Shown: positions 8,460 through 17,848 of the stretch, piece by piece
How the letters are laid out: every line of letters begins with the position of its first letter
Position numbering within the stretch: the first letter of the stretch is position 1
Origin: Veillonellaceae bacterium
GTDB lineage: Bacteria > Bacillota > Negativicutes > Veillonellales > Negativicoccaceae
NCBI GenBank assembly: GCA_022771805.1
Contig: JALELM010000010.1
Location: 1-64,000 of the forward strand
DNA: 64,000 nt
Reading direction: 5' to 3'
Position numbers and translations under genes: made by a program
Notes under the pieces: model-generated
The model's database searches: none
What the model was told of the DNA's origin: nothing
The model's input: only the letters and a program-made list of their open reading frames with translations

Positions 8460-9572
8460 ATGTCCGGCGGGCGTTGGTGGCAGCAAACCGACCGGGTTCT
8501 GTTGGCGGTGACGCTGCTCTTGGTTTTGCTCGGCCTGATGCTGATTGCTTCGGCAACCTTTCATGTCGGTCGTGACGGCGCGGCGGAGTACGGTTATGTC
8601 CTGCGGCAGGGCGGTTTTTTCCTTCCCTTGGTTTTGGGCTTGGGCTTTTTGCAGCGCTATGATTATCGGCGGCTGTTTCGCCGGGCGTACTGGCTTTACG
8701 GGCTCAACCTGCTGATGCTGGCTGCCGTTATGGCGGTCGGCGTGAGTGCGCTCGGGGCGCAGCGTTGGATTCAGATCGGGCCGGTCAGCCTGCAACCGTC
8801 GGAATTTGCCAAGTTGTTATATATTATCAGTCTGGCACGGTTTCTCTGTTCGGCAAGGGTGAATCTGCAACGCTGGCGGGGGCTGGTATGGACGGTGCTT
8901 TTCCTGCTGCCGCCCTTTATGCTGGTTCTTTTGCAGCCGGACTTGGGGACCAGTCTCGTGTTCTGTGCGATTACGCTCGGCATGATTTATATTGCGGGCG
9001 TGCGGCCGGCTATCTTGCAGCGAATGTTTCTCGGCGGACTGGCGCTTTTGCCGGTGATGTGGTTTTTCGTCATGAAAGACTACCAGAGAAACCGGATTTT
9101 GGTTCTTTTGGATCCGGAAAGCGATCCGTTCAATGCGGGCTACCATGTCATTCAGTCGAAGATCGCCATCGGTTCGGGCGGCTTGATCGGCAAGGGACTG
9201 TTTGAGGGGACGCAGAGTCAGCTGAATTTCCTGCCGGAGAACCACACGGATTTCATCTTTGCCGTTCTGGGTGAGGAATGGGGTCTGGTCGGTGCGCTGG
9301 TATTGCTGTTGCTTTACTTTGTTCTGCTCTACCGCGGCGTCTCGATTGCGGCATCGGCGCAGGACGAATTCGGTCGCTATGCGGCGGCGGGAATTGTCGC
9401 CATGTGGCTGTTTCAGATCTTGGTCAATATCGGGATGACGGTAGGGCTGATGCCCGTTACGGGGATACCGCTGCCTTTCCTGAGCTACGGGGTCAGTTCC
9501 CTTACGGCCAACTTATGTGCCGTCGCCCTGTTGTTGAATATTTACATGCGTCGCAAGACGGCCTTGTTTTAA
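8460..9572 (+). CDS. rodA: Peptidoglycan glycosyltransferase RodA
   Basis: This 370-residue SEDS-family membrane protein has about ten transmembrane segments. It carries the RWIQIGPVSLQPSEFAK and QPDLGTS motifs and the C-terminal TGIPLPFLSYGVSSL signature. RodA polymerises glycan strands with PBP2. The ATG at 8460 starts one base after the minD stop; the longer in-frame start at 8409 would lie in minD. It ends the mreBCD-mrdA-minD-rodA shape block. A second SEDS protein is at 26049. Confidence 0.92.
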   Translation: MSGGRWWQQTDRVLLAVTLLLVLLGLMLIASATFHVGRDGAAEYGYVLRQGGFFLPLVLGLGFLQRYDYRRLFRRAYWLYGLNLLMLAAVMAVGVSALGAQRWIQIGPVSLQPSEFAKLLYIISLARFLCSARVNLQRWRGLVWTVLFLLPPFMLVLLQPDLGTSLVFCAITLGMIYIAGVRPAILQRMFLGGLALLPVMWFFVMKDYQRNRILVLLDPESDPFNAGYHVIQSKIAIGSGGLIGKGLFEGTQSQLNFLPENHTDFIFAVLGEEWGLVGALVLLLLYFVLLYRGVSIAASAQDEFGRYAAAGIVAMWLFQILVNIGMTVGLMPVTGIPLPFLSYGVSSLTANLCAVALLLNIYMRRKTALF

Positions 9573-9598
9573 GGGATATATAGAAATAGGAGATGAAT

Positions 9599-11491
9599 AT
9601 GTCGCAAGTGCATGTATCGCCGCTGATGTTGAGCCAAGTGCAGAAACCGGCGCGATATATCGGCGGAGAATGGAACAGTGTGACGAAAGACCATTCGCAA
9701 ATGGCGGTAACGGTCGCACTGGCCTTTCCCGATGTGTATGAGGTGGCCATGAGCCATCTCGGCTTGAAAATTCTCTATCATATCATCAATGAAATTCCCG
9801 ATGCGGTAGCGGAACGTGTCTATGCGCCCTGGCCGGACATGGAAGCGCAGTTGCGGCGGAATTGCTTGCCGCTGCATACACTGGAGACGAAACGACCGGT
9901 GCGGGAATACGATATTTTCGGCTTTACGCTGCAGTACGAGATGTGCTGCACCAATGTGCTGAATATGTTGGATTTGGCGGGAATACCCCTCTTTTCCGCG
10001 GAGCGCGGCGCAGACGATCCGCTGATCATCGCGGGCGGCCCCTGCGTGTACAATCCGGAACCGCTGGCACCGTTCATCGATGTCTTTTTTGTCGGCGAGT
10101 CGGAGGAGTCGATTGTGGAAATGGTCGACTGCGAGCGGGAATGGAAAGCGGCCGGACGTCCGGGCGGTCGGCGCGGCTTGTTGGAGAGAATGGCTCGGAT
10201 CGAGGGGAATTACGTGCCGGCGTTTTATACGGCGGAATGTGACAGCGAGGGAAATTTCGCTCGGCTGGTGCCGAATACGGAGGCGGTGCCGGCGGTGATT
10301 CGCAAGCGGGTCGTTGCGGATGTGGAAAACCTGCCGGTGCCGTTGCACCCGATCTTGCCGCATATCGAGTCGGTGCACGATCGCGCCGTATTGGAGCTGT
10401 TCCGCGGCTGTACGCGCGGCTGCCGCTTTTGCCAGGCGGGCGTGTTGTATCGCCCGGTTCGTGAAAAAACACCGGAACGGCTGCTGGCAATTGCGGAGCA
10501 GTTGATCGCCAACAGCGGCTACGATGAGATTTCACTGATGTCGCTGTCGTCGGCGGACTATTCGCAACTCGGCGAACTGGTCGATATGCTGATGGAGCGC
10601 TTTGCTTCCCGCGGGGTCAGCGTGTCGCTGCCGTCGCTGCGTATCGACAGCTTTTCTGTCGAGATTGCCAAAAAAGTACAGCAGGTTCGCAAGAGCGGCC
10701 TGACACTGGCGCCGGAAGCCGGCTCCCAACGGATGCGGGATGTCATCAACAAAGGGGTCTCGGAGGAAGATTTGCTCACGGCCTGCAGTAATGCGTTCCG
10801 CTCCGGTTGGAATCGTGTCAAACTGTATTTCATGATGGGCTTGCCGACGGAAACGGACGAAGATTTACGCGGGATTGCCGATCTCGGCTACAAAGTAAGC
10901 GATCTGTACCGGGATATTACGGGACGAACCGGTTGTCGTGTCACGATCAGCGTGTCGAGCTTCGTGCCGAAACCGTTTACGCCTTTTCAATGGATGGGAC
11001 AGGAGTCGGTAGCGGAGATCGAACGCCGGCAGCAATTTCTGAAAAATGAAATTCGCGCCCGCAATATTACCTACAATTACCATGATGCGAAGACGAGCTT
11101 CCTCGAGGCCGTTCTGGCTCGCGGCGACCGGCGTGTTGCGGCGGCGATTTACGAAGTGTGGCGGCAGGGCGGCCGTTTCGACGGTTGGTCGGAGTGTTTC
11201 AGTTACGAACGCTGGCAGGCGGCCTTTGCCGCAACGGGAATCGATCCGGCGTATTATGCGAGTCGTGTCCGTCGTCCGGATGAACCGTTGCCTTGGGATC
11301 ATATCGACTGCGGCGCGACCAAGGATTTCCTGCGGCGGGAGTGGCGGCTGGCGCAGTCGGGGGCATTCACGCATGATTGCCGACGGCAGTCCTGCACGGG
11401 CTGCGGCGTGTGCCCGCAACTCGGCGCGGAGGTTGTGGATCGGAAGGAGGGGAACCGTGGCAAGGCTACGTTTATCTATCGCGAAAGATGA
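9599..11491 (+). CDS. Radical SAM protein of the TIGR03960 type
   Basis: The 630-residue protein has an N-terminal B12-binding-like fold and a central radical-SAM core with the [4Fe-4S] motif CTRGCRFCQ. A C-terminal region carries extra cysteines (CRRQSCTGCGVCP). The family is widespread in Firmicutes, always beside a DUF2344 protein, and its reaction is not established. I prefer the ATG at 9599: AGGAG (9588-9592) is six bases from it but abuts the ATG at 9593. The 3' end overlaps the next gene by 35 bases. Confidence 0.85.
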   Translation: MSQVHVSPLMLSQVQKPARYIGGEWNSVTKDHSQMAVTVALAFPDVYEVAMSHLGLKILYHIINEIPDAVAERVYAPWPDMEAQLRRNCLPLHTLETKRPVREYDIFGFTLQYEMCCTNVLNMLDLAGIPLFSAERGADDPLIIAGGPCVYNPEPLAPFIDVFFVGESEESIVEMVDCEREWKAAGRPGGRRGLLERMARIEGNYVPAFYTAECDSEGNFARLVPNTEAVPAVIRKRVVADVENLPVPLHPILPHIESVHDRAVLELFRGCTRGCRFCQAGVLYRPVREKTPERLLAIAEQLIANSGYDEISLMSLSSADYSQLGELVDMLMERFASRGVSVSLPSLRIDSFSVEIAKKVQQVRKSGLTLAPEAGSQRMRDVINKGVSEEDLLTACSNAFRSGWNRVKLYFMMGLPTETDEDLRGIADLGYKVSDLYRDITGRTGCRVTISVSSFVPKPFTPFQWMGQESVAEIERRQQFLKNEIRARNITYNYHDAKTSFLEAVLARGDRRVAAAIYEVWRQGGRFDGWSECFSYERWQAAFAATGIDPAYYASRVRRPDEPLPWDHIDCGATKDFLRREWRLAQSGAFTHDCRRQSCTGCGVCPQLGAEVVDRKEGNRGKATFIYRER

Positions 11492-12167
11492 GGCGCTGCG
11501 CTTTCTCGGTCACCTCGATTTCCTGCGGGCAATGGAGCGGGCGCTGCGCCGAGCGGAGTTGCCGGTGGCCTTTTCGGAAGGATTCAATCCGCATATGAAA
11601 GTCAATTACGACTCGGCATTGGGTGTCGGTGTCACGGCGGATCCGTACTACATGGATCTGGAACTGGCGGAAGAGCGGCCTTTTGCCGAGGTGGCGGAAT
11701 GTTTGCGTAAGCAGCTGCCGAACGGGATTCGGCTGACGGACGGGCGATATGTGCCGAAAAGCGCGGCGAAGCTGATGGCTTTTATCAATTATGAAGTGTA
11801 TCGCCTGGCCGGGCCGGTAACGGAGCCGTATACGGCGGCCGCGTTGGCGGCGGCACTGGCCGAGTTCAACGCTCGCGCAAGTATACCGTATCGGAAAATC
11901 ACCCCGAAGAAAACAAGGGATATCGACGTCCGGCCGATTATTCCGGAGGCGGTGACGGGCACGTTTAGCGGCGGCGAAGTCGTTTTGCGTGTCGGTATTC
12001 TGCGGACGACGGCCGGCAGTATCAAGCCGGGCGAATTGTGGAACATTTTACGCATGGAGCACGCTGTGCCCGTGGCGGAAGGCATGTGCATTATTTCCCG
12101 GGAAGGCGCATATCGGCGGACGGAGGCGGGAGTGTTACAAACGCCGCTTGCTGAGGTGGAAGCATGA
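11457..12167 (+). CDS. DUF2344 radical-SAM-linked protein (TIGR03936 type)
   Basis: The 236-residue protein has the N-terminal LRFLGHLDFLRAMERALRR and FSEGFNPHMK segments typical of DUF2344. These proteins accompany or are fused to TIGR03960 radical-SAM proteins and resemble tRNA-modifying partners; the function is unproven. The start is GTG at 11457, with a strong AAGGAGGGG site at 11444-11452, inside the preceding gene. It ends in an ATGA overlap with rng, implying coupling of all three products. Confidence 0.85.
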   Translation: MARLRLSIAKDEALRFLGHLDFLRAMERALRRAELPVAFSEGFNPHMKVNYDSALGVGVTADPYYMDLELAEERPFAEVAECLRKQLPNGIRLTDGRYVPKSAAKLMAFINYEVYRLAGPVTEPYTAAALAAALAEFNARASIPYRKITPKKTRDIDVRPIIPEAVTGTFSGGEVVLRVGILRTTAGSIKPGELWNILRMEHAVPVAEGMCIISREGAYRRTEAGVLQTPLAEVEA

Positions 12168-13588
12168 ATACGATGATTTTGGCCGGCGGCGAGCCGGAAT
12201 TGGTACTGGCGCTGCTTGCCGACGGAGAGCTGACGGATCTTGCGACGGAAGACACGGCGAGTCGGGGTATCCTGCAACGCGTGTACAAGGGAGTCGTGAA
12301 AAATGTCGTCGCCGCGCTGGATGCCTGCTTTGTCGATATCGGTATCGGTGTGAATGCATACCTGCCGTTGCTGAAGGGCGCGGCCAAGGATATTCGCGGC
12401 CGCAAAATTACGGAGGGGGCTTCCGTCTTGGTGCAGGTGACCAAGGAAGCGCGCGGAACCAAGGGACCGATGGTGACGACCAAAATTCGTTTGGCGGGGC
12501 ATTTTGCGCTACTGCTTGCCGGAGCGCGCTATGTCGGCGTTTCCAAAAAAATTGCGACGGAAGAAGAGCGCGAGCGTTTGCGCTCACTCCTCGGTTCGCA
12601 GTTGGGAAACGGCGACCGAGCCTGCGGCTTTATCGTGCGTACGGCGGCCGCCGCGGCGAGCAATGAGGAAATATTGCAGGATGTACTCTACCTGCGGCGC
12701 ACCTACGATGCCTTGATCCGGCGCGCGAAAATCACCCGCGCACCGGCGCTCGTTTACCGTGAAGCGGACTTGGTGTTGCGCGCGGTACGGGACTATTTGC
12801 GACCCGATACGGAACGGATTATCACGGACAACAGAGAAATTTACGAGCGCTTGGCGGAACTTGTCGGTACGGAGCAGTCGGAGACGGAGCTTTGTTACGA
12901 AGCGGCCGGAGATTTGCTGATGCGCTACGGCATCCGGACGGCGCTGCGGCCGTTGCTGGATCGCCGCGTCGATTTGCCGGGCGGCGGCTACCTCGTCATT
13001 GACGCGACGGAAGCGCTGACGGCGATTGACGTGAACTCGGGCACATTCCGGGCGGGCGGCTCGCGGGAGGAATTGGCCGAGCGGGTAAACCGGGAAGCCG
13101 CCGCGGAAGCGGCTCGCCAAATTCGCTTGCGGAATATCGGCGGAATCATTCTGATCGATTTCATCGACATGGTGCGGCCGGCGGCGCGAGAGGCGATTAT
13201 GCAGACTTTGCGGGCGGCCGTTGCCGGCGATCGTGTACGAACCGTAGTCGTCGATATGACACCGCTCGGTCTGGTGGAGCTGACGCGCCGCAAGACGGGA
13301 GCCGCATTGGCGGAGAGCCGTCTTCGCGCCTGCACCTGCTGCGGCGGGACGGGCTATGTACGGCGGCCGGAGGATATCGTTGCGGATATTCTGGCGGAAT
13401 TGCACCGCAGCGCGGCGGAAAAGCGTTTGCAGACGGACATCACGATCCACGTGCATCCGCAAGTGTGGGAGTACTGTCATACGCAGTATCCCGCAGCGGA
13501 AATGCGGCGTATGTTCGGCCGGAATATTACTTGGGAGGCGCGTGCGTTTGCAACGCCGGATACGTATATGATCGGTGCCGCACTATAA
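12164..13588 (+). CDS. rng: Ribonuclease G/E family endoribonuclease
   Basis: The 474-residue protein has an N-terminal S1 RNA-binding region (GILQRVYKGVVKNVV through AYLPL). The catalytic metal-site aspartates are in AIDVNSG and LIDFIDM, followed by the zinc-link CTCCGGTG. The family cuts single-stranded A/U-rich RNA and matures rRNA 5' ends. The length suits RNase G rather than RNase E because there is no long scaffold tail. In many Firmicutes this cluster continues into rplU-rpmA-obg; here it ends at a terminator. Confidence 0.92.
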   Translation: MNTMILAGGEPELVLALLADGELTDLATEDTASRGILQRVYKGVVKNVVAALDACFVDIGIGVNAYLPLLKGAAKDIRGRKITEGASVLVQVTKEARGTKGPMVTTKIRLAGHFALLLAGARYVGVSKKIATEEERERLRSLLGSQLGNGDRACGFIVRTAAAAASNEEILQDVLYLRRTYDALIRRAKITRAPALVYREADLVLRAVRDYLRPDTERIITDNREIYERLAELVGTEQSETELCYEAAGDLLMRYGIRTALRPLLDRRVDLPGGGYLVIDATEALTAIDVNSGTFRAGGSREELAERVNREAAAEAARQIRLRNIGGIILIDFIDMVRPAAREAIMQTLRAAVAGDRVRTVVVDMTPLGLVELTRRKTGAALAESRLRACTCCGGTGYVRRPEDIVADILAELHRSAAEKRLQTDITIHVHPQVWEYCHTQYPAAEMRRMFGRNITWEARAFATPDTYMIGAAL

Positions 13589-13595
13589 GAGCATA

Positions 13596-13628
13596 CAAAA
13601 AGAGGTACGCTTGCGTACCTCTTTTTTA
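13596..13628. terminator. Bidirectional terminator between rng and the MFS gene
   Basis: AGAGGTACG (13601-13609) pairs with CGTACCTCT (13614-13622) around loop CTTG, with an A-run on the left and T-run on the right. The converging MFS gene's stop codon (13626-13628) lies in the T-rich arm. Confidence 0.9.
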
Positions 13629-14807
13629 GTTCCGCTGCAGGCCGGGGCGAACGACGATTTCTTCTTCACCGATCCGCGGGAAATCCAACGCCTGCCAGCC
13701 GCTGTAGGCGAGCAGTAACGTCGCCAGCGCAAAAACCGGGAAGGTTGCCGGCCAGGATCGGCAGTATTCGTACAGGAAACCGAAGCCGACCGGGCCGCCG
13801 GCGGCAAGCAGGTAGGAAAACGCCTGGCCGGCACCGCTCAAACGCGAAGCGATCAGCGGTGTGGCGGGTCGCACGGAAAAAGCCAACATACACAGGGCGA
13901 AAGTCGCGCCCGCAGCCAGCGCGATCACGACGACGCCGATATGCCAAAGCAATGTGGTTTCGGTCAGCAAAAGCAAGGCCAGGCCGGCGAGGTATGTCGC
14001 GCAGACGCCGAGAACAAGCCGCTGCCGTCCCGAGCCGCCGGCTGCCAGCGGGGCAAGCAGAGAGGCCGGCAGACTGATCAGGTGAATGGCAAAGGTGTAA
14101 TAACCGGCGGCCTCCTCGCTGAAGCCGCGCGCCATCGCCCAATAGGGCAGCCAGGTCATGAAGGAAAAATAGACGAGCGACTGGACACCCATGAAAACGG
14201 CAATCCAACGCGCCGCCGGATGAGCAAGCAGCTTGCGGAGTGTCAGCTTGGCGGCACCGGCATGTGCCGTTTCCTGTTCGCGCGGCAGGGTGAACCAGGC
14301 GATGGCAACGGGCAAGGCGGTCAAAGTCCAAACCGCACAGACCGCCTGCCAACCGAAATAATGGGTCAGCGGAACGATGAAGGCGATGACGAGCGCATTC
14401 ATTCCGTTCATCAATACGATGCCGATCCCGGTTGCCGCTCCCGCCCGCTCCGGAAACCAAGCGCGAATGAGCGTCGGCAAGAGCACGTTGCCGACGGCGA
14501 TCCCGACGGAGATCAGAACGGTCCCGAGGAAAAGCCCCGGGATATCGGCGTAGGAGCGCAGACCCGCACCGATTCCGATGCAAAGCATCGCCGTGCCGAA
14601 CACGCGCGCCGCACCGAAGCGCGGTAATTGCCCGCCGACCAAGGGGGAAACGGCGGCAAAGACCAACAACGGCAATGTCGTCAGCATGGCGACGGCGGCA
14701 TGTGACAAGGAAAAATAATGTTGCAAAAGGGGCAGGAGCGGCGTCAGCGCCATAAACGGCGCACGCAAATGCAACACACTCGCTGCAAGTGTCCATGTTT
14801 TTTTCAT
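13626..14807 (-). CDS. MFS transporter, CynX/NimT type
   Basis: This 393-residue major-facilitator protein has about twelve transmembrane segments and the family's RAPFMALTPLLP start and AVSPLVGGQLPRFGAARVF loop. The CynX/NimT group is linked to cyanate or nitroimidazole/organic-ion transport, but the substrate here cannot be inferred. The ATG at 14807 has GCGAGG upstream. It is monocistronic. A reverse-strand TATAAT (14833 to 14828) just upstream is a plausible -10 box. Confidence 0.8.
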   Translation of the reverse strand: MKKTWTLAASVLHLRAPFMALTPLLPLLQHYFSLSHAAVAMLTTLPLLVFAAVSPLVGGQLPRFGAARVFGTAMLCIGIGAGLRSYADIPGLFLGTVLISVGIAVGNVLLPTLIRAWFPERAGAATGIGIVLMNGMNALVIAFIVPLTHYFGWQAVCAVWTLTALPVAIAWFTLPREQETAHAGAAKLTLRKLLAHPAARWIAVFMGVQSLVYFSFMTWLPYWAMARGFSEEAAGYYTFAIHLISLPASLLAPLAAGGSGRQRLVLGVCATYLAGLALLLLTETTLLWHIGVVVIALAAGATFALCMLAFSVRPATPLIASRLSGAGQAFSYLLAAGGPVGFGFLYEYCRSWPATFPVFALATLLLAYSGWQALDFPRIGEEEIVVRPGLQRN

Positions 14808-14973
14808 AATTAACCTCGCATAATATTATTATACGGTATGATCGGCAGAATTTGTAATTCCGCAAATGAAAATGGGGAAGAAAATAAATACAGCCGTAAA
14901 AATTTGATTTCGTGTAAATGGCAGAAAATGTAGCGTTTATGTAAAGCTTTTTCGTATAAAATGAATAAAATGA

Positions 14974-14979
14974 TATAAT
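14974..14979 (+). promoter_or_regulatory. Likely -10 element of gyrA
   Basis: A perfect TATAAT occurs 42 bases before the gyrA start, in an AT-rich stretch (14808-15020) that otherwise holds no gene. The -35 region 17 bases upstream (TTCGTA at 14951-14956) is weak. Confidence 0.55.
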
Positions 14980-15020
14980 AGAAGCGTAAATACGTGAAAT
15001 TAAATAAAGGAATGGTGATT

Positions 15021-17477
15021 ATGGAAGATTGGAATCACGGAGCCATTCTGCCCGTGGAAATTGAAGACCAAATGCGCACAAGCTACATCGACTATGCGAT
15101 GAGCGTTATCGTCATGCGTGCGCTGCCGGATGTCCGCGACGGACTGAAGCCGGTGCATCGTCGGATTCTGTATGCGATGCATGAAGCGGGCATGACGGCG
15201 AACAAGCCTTATCGCAAGTCGGCGCGTATCGTCGGGGATGTACTCGGTAAGTACCACCCGCACGGCGACTCGTCCGTCTATGATGCGACGGTTCGTCTGG
15301 CGCAGGATTTCTCCACGCGCTACCCGTTGGTCGACGGGCACGGCAACTTCGGCTCCGTTGACGGAGACTCGCCGGCAGCGATGCGGTACACGGAAGTTCG
15401 CATGGCCAAGATCGCGCAGGAAATGCTCGAGGACTTGGAAAAAGACACGGTCGACTTCATGCCGAACTATGACGAATCCCTGCAAGAGCCGGTCGTATTG
15501 CCGGCAAAGATGCCGAGCTTGCTCGTGAACGGATCGTACGGGATTGCCGTCGGCATGGCGACGAATATCCCGCCGCACAATCTCGGCGAAGTCGTCGACG
15601 GGCTGTCGGTACTGATCGACAAACCGGAGACCGATATTGACGAATTGATGAAATATATCAAAGGGCCGGACTTTCCGACGGGCGGCTTGATCCAAGGCCG
15701 GGAAGGAATTCGCAAGGCCTATACCACGGGGCGCGGGCCGGTAAAGGTGCGGGCGCGCGTCGAAGTGGAGGATATGCAAAAAGGGAAAAGCCGTCTGGTC
15801 GTGACGGAAATCCCGTACCAGGTCAATAAAGCGCGCGTGGTGGAAACGATTGCCCGCCTTTCGCGCGACAAAGTGTTGGACGGGATCACCGCCTTGCGGG
15901 ACGAGTCGGATCGCACCGGGATGCGTATCGTAATCGAATTGCGTAGCGATGTGGATCCGCAGATCATGCTGAACAACCTGTACAAGCATACGCAGTTGCA
16001 GGAAACGTTCGGTATCATTATGTTGGCGCTGGTGGACGGCCACCCGCGGATATTGAATCTGAAGGAAATGCTCAACTACTACCTTGCACATCAGCAGGAA
16101 GTAGTGACCCGGCGCAGCCGCTTCGAGCTGGACAAGGCGCGGGCTCGCGAGCACATTGTCGAAGGCTTGCTGCGGGCGCTGGATCGGATTGACGAAATCA
16201 TCAAGACGATTCGCGCATCCGAAACGGACGAAATCGCCAAGCAGGCACTCATGGACACGTTCCAACTCTCGGAAAAACAGGCCTTGGCGATCCTCGATAT
16301 GCGCCTGCGCCGCCTGACGGGACTGGAACGCGAGAAACTGGAACAGGAACTGCGCGATTTGCAGGAAACGATTGCCTACCTGAACGACCTGCTCGCCAAT
16401 GAAGATAAGGTCATGCAGGTGGTCAAGGAAGAACTGCAGGACGTAAAACGGCGGTTTACGGATGAACGGCGCAGCGCGATCGTCCGTGACAATTCCGGTC
16501 TGGACGATCTGGACTTGATCCCGGACGAGCCGATGATCATTACCCTGACAAATGAAGGCTATATCAAGCGGATGCATGCCAATACCTACCGCACCCAGCG
16601 TAAAGGCGGGGCGGGGATTACGGGCATTCAGACGAAGGATGACGACTATGTGGTCAAGGTGCTGACGACATCGACGCACAATACCCTGCTCTTCTTTACG
16701 ACGGCGGGACGAGTCTACAGCCTTTGCGCCAACGATATCCCGAAAGCGGCGACACGCAAAGCGCGCGGGACACACTTGGCGAATTGCATCCCGGCCTTGA
16801 CTCGGGAAGAAAAAGTCACGGAAATTTTCGATATTTCTTCGTTTGAAAATTATAAGTATCTGTTCATGATGACTCGCAACGGTACGGTGAAAAAGACTCT
16901 GCTGAGCGAATATGAGCGCGTCCGTGCGAGCGGCATGATCGCGATCAATTTGCGCGAGGGTGATGAGCTGATCAAAGTCGTCTGCACCGCCGGTGATGAA
17001 AAAATTATCCTCGGCACGAAACAGGGTATGGCGATCGTCTTTGAGGAGAAGGACGTCAATCCGACGGGTCGCGCCTCGTACGGGGTCATCGGGATCCGGT
17101 TCAAGGCGGGTGAAGACGATGAAGTGGTCGGCGGTGATGTGTTGCCTGCCGACGGCGACGTGCTCACCATCAGCGAAGAGGCCTTTGCCAAACGCAACCA
17201 TGCCGATTCCTACACCGTCCAACAACGCGGCGGGCAGGGAGCGCGCAACTTCAAGAAAGGCATGAAAGTCGTCGGCCTGCTGACGGTTCGCGGTGATGAG
17301 GAAATGCTCGTCATTACGGAAAGCGGTATCGTAATCCGCGTACCGGTCGATTCGATCAGCCTGAAGAAGGGACGCAATACGATCGGCGTGAAAGTACAGC
17401 GTCTGGAAGATGCGGATCGTATCGCCTCGATTGCGCTCGCTCCGCAGGAAGACGAAGATGAGGATGAAGAAGATTGA
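15021..17477 (+). CDS. gyrA: DNA gyrase subunit A
   Basis: The 818-residue breakage-reunion subunit has its active-site tyrosine in AMRYTEVRM (Tyr123). The quinolone region [10 protein letters not shown] keeps Ser84 and Asp88, the positions usually altered in quinolone-resistant strains, so the sequence looks wild type. The C-terminal beta-pinwheel contains a QQRGGQGA segment at the place of the GyrA box, and the protein ends in an acidic tail (EDEDEDEED), features of GyrA rather than ParC. ATG 15021 is preferred because AAAGGA (15006-15011) is too close to the ATG at 15012. gyrB is not adjacent. Confidence 0.95.
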   Translation: MEDWNHGAILPVEIEDQMRTSYIDYAMSVIVMRALPDVRDGLKPVHRRILYAMHEAGMTANKPYRKSARIVGDVLGKYHPHGDSSVYDATVRLAQDFSTRYPLVDGHGNFGSVDGDSPAAMRYTEVRMAKIAQEMLEDLEKDTVDFMPNYDESLQEPVVLPAKMPSLLVNGSYGIAVGMATNIPPHNLGEVVDGLSVLIDKPETDIDELMKYIKGPDFPTGGLIQGREGIRKAYTTGRGPVKVRARVEVEDMQKGKSRLVVTEIPYQVNKARVVETIARLSRDKVLDGITALRDESDRTGMRIVIELRSDVDPQIMLNNLYKHTQLQETFGIIMLALVDGHPRILNLKEMLNYYLAHQQEVVTRRSRFELDKARAREHIVEGLLRALDRIDEIIKTIRASETDEIAKQALMDTFQLSEKQALAILDMRLRRLTGLEREKLEQELRDLQETIAYLNDLLANEDKVMQVVKEELQDVKRRFTDERRSAIVRDNSGLDDLDLIPDEPMIITLTNEGYIKRMHANTYRTQRKGGAGITGIQTKDDDYVVKVLTTSTHNTLLFFTTAGRVYSLCANDIPKAATRKARGTHLANCIPALTREEKVTEIFDISSFENYKYLFMMTRNGTVKKTLLSEYERVRASGMIAINLREGDELIKVVCTAGDEKIILGTKQGMAIVFEEKDVNPTGRASYGVIGIRFKAGEDDEVVGGDVLPADGDVLTISEEAFAKRNHADSYTVQQRGGQGARNFKKGMKVVGLLTVRGDEEMLVITESGIVIRVPVDSISLKKGRNTIGVKVQRLEDADRIASIALAPQEDEDEDEED

Positions 17478-17519
17478 GGCTGCATAATAAAAAAGCTTCG
17501 GCAGATGTAAATGCAAGGA

Positions 17520-17553
17520 ATAAAAAAAGAGGGACTTGTCCCTCTTTTTTTAT
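17520..17553 (+). terminator. gyrA terminator
   Basis: AGAGGGA pairs with TCCCTCT around CTTG, flanked by seven A on the left and seven T on the right. It lies 50 bases after the gyrA stop. The following stretch, 17554-17681, holds nothing I can recognise. Confidence 0.88.
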
Positions 17554-17681
17554 TCCTATATTTTCCGGGTTTCCTGGATTCTGTTTTCTGCGAAGTGAAG
17601 AGTCGGATGTAGGCAAGTCGGTGCAGTTGGCGGGCGAGAAGAGCGGATGTCCGAATGAATATACAGAGAAAGTTTTCATTC

Positions 17682-17704
17682 AAAAAGCCCGCAAGGATGC
17701 GGGC
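17682..17704 (-). terminator. Terminator of tRNA-Ser(UGA)
   Basis: On the reverse strand GCCCGCA pairs with TGCGGGC around TCCT and is followed by five T. It lies about 50 bases beyond the CCA end of the tRNA and would end the corA-tRNA transcript. Confidence 0.85.
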
Positions 17705-17756
17705 CGGTAGGGCGTATCATCGTATGCAGTTTTGTGTCATCGTGCGAAAACAAACG

Positions 17757-17845
17757 TGGCGGAGAGGGTGGGATTCGAACCCACGGCCCCTTGCGGAGTC
17801 ACCGGTTTTCAAGACCGGCTCCTTAAACCACTCGGACACCTCTCC
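17757..17845 (-). tRNA. tRNA-Ser (anticodon UGA)
   Basis: The reverse strand gives acceptor GGAGAGG paired with CCTCTCC, discriminator G and encoded CCA (17759-17757). The anticodon arm is CCGGT-CTTGAAA-ACCGG, so the anticodon is TGA, reading UCA-type serine codons. A long variable arm makes it class II. The mature 5' end is only three bases after the corA stop codon, so the tRNA is probably cut from a corA read-through transcript. Confidence 0.95.
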
Positions 17846-17848
17846 GTG

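Noticed and set aside
15000-17516. 838-codon reverse frame opposite gyrA
   Set aside because: It is a shadow of gyrA: GC-rich, G/C-ending codons leave the antisense frame open. It has no recognisable domains and is rich in Arg/His, typical of such shadows.
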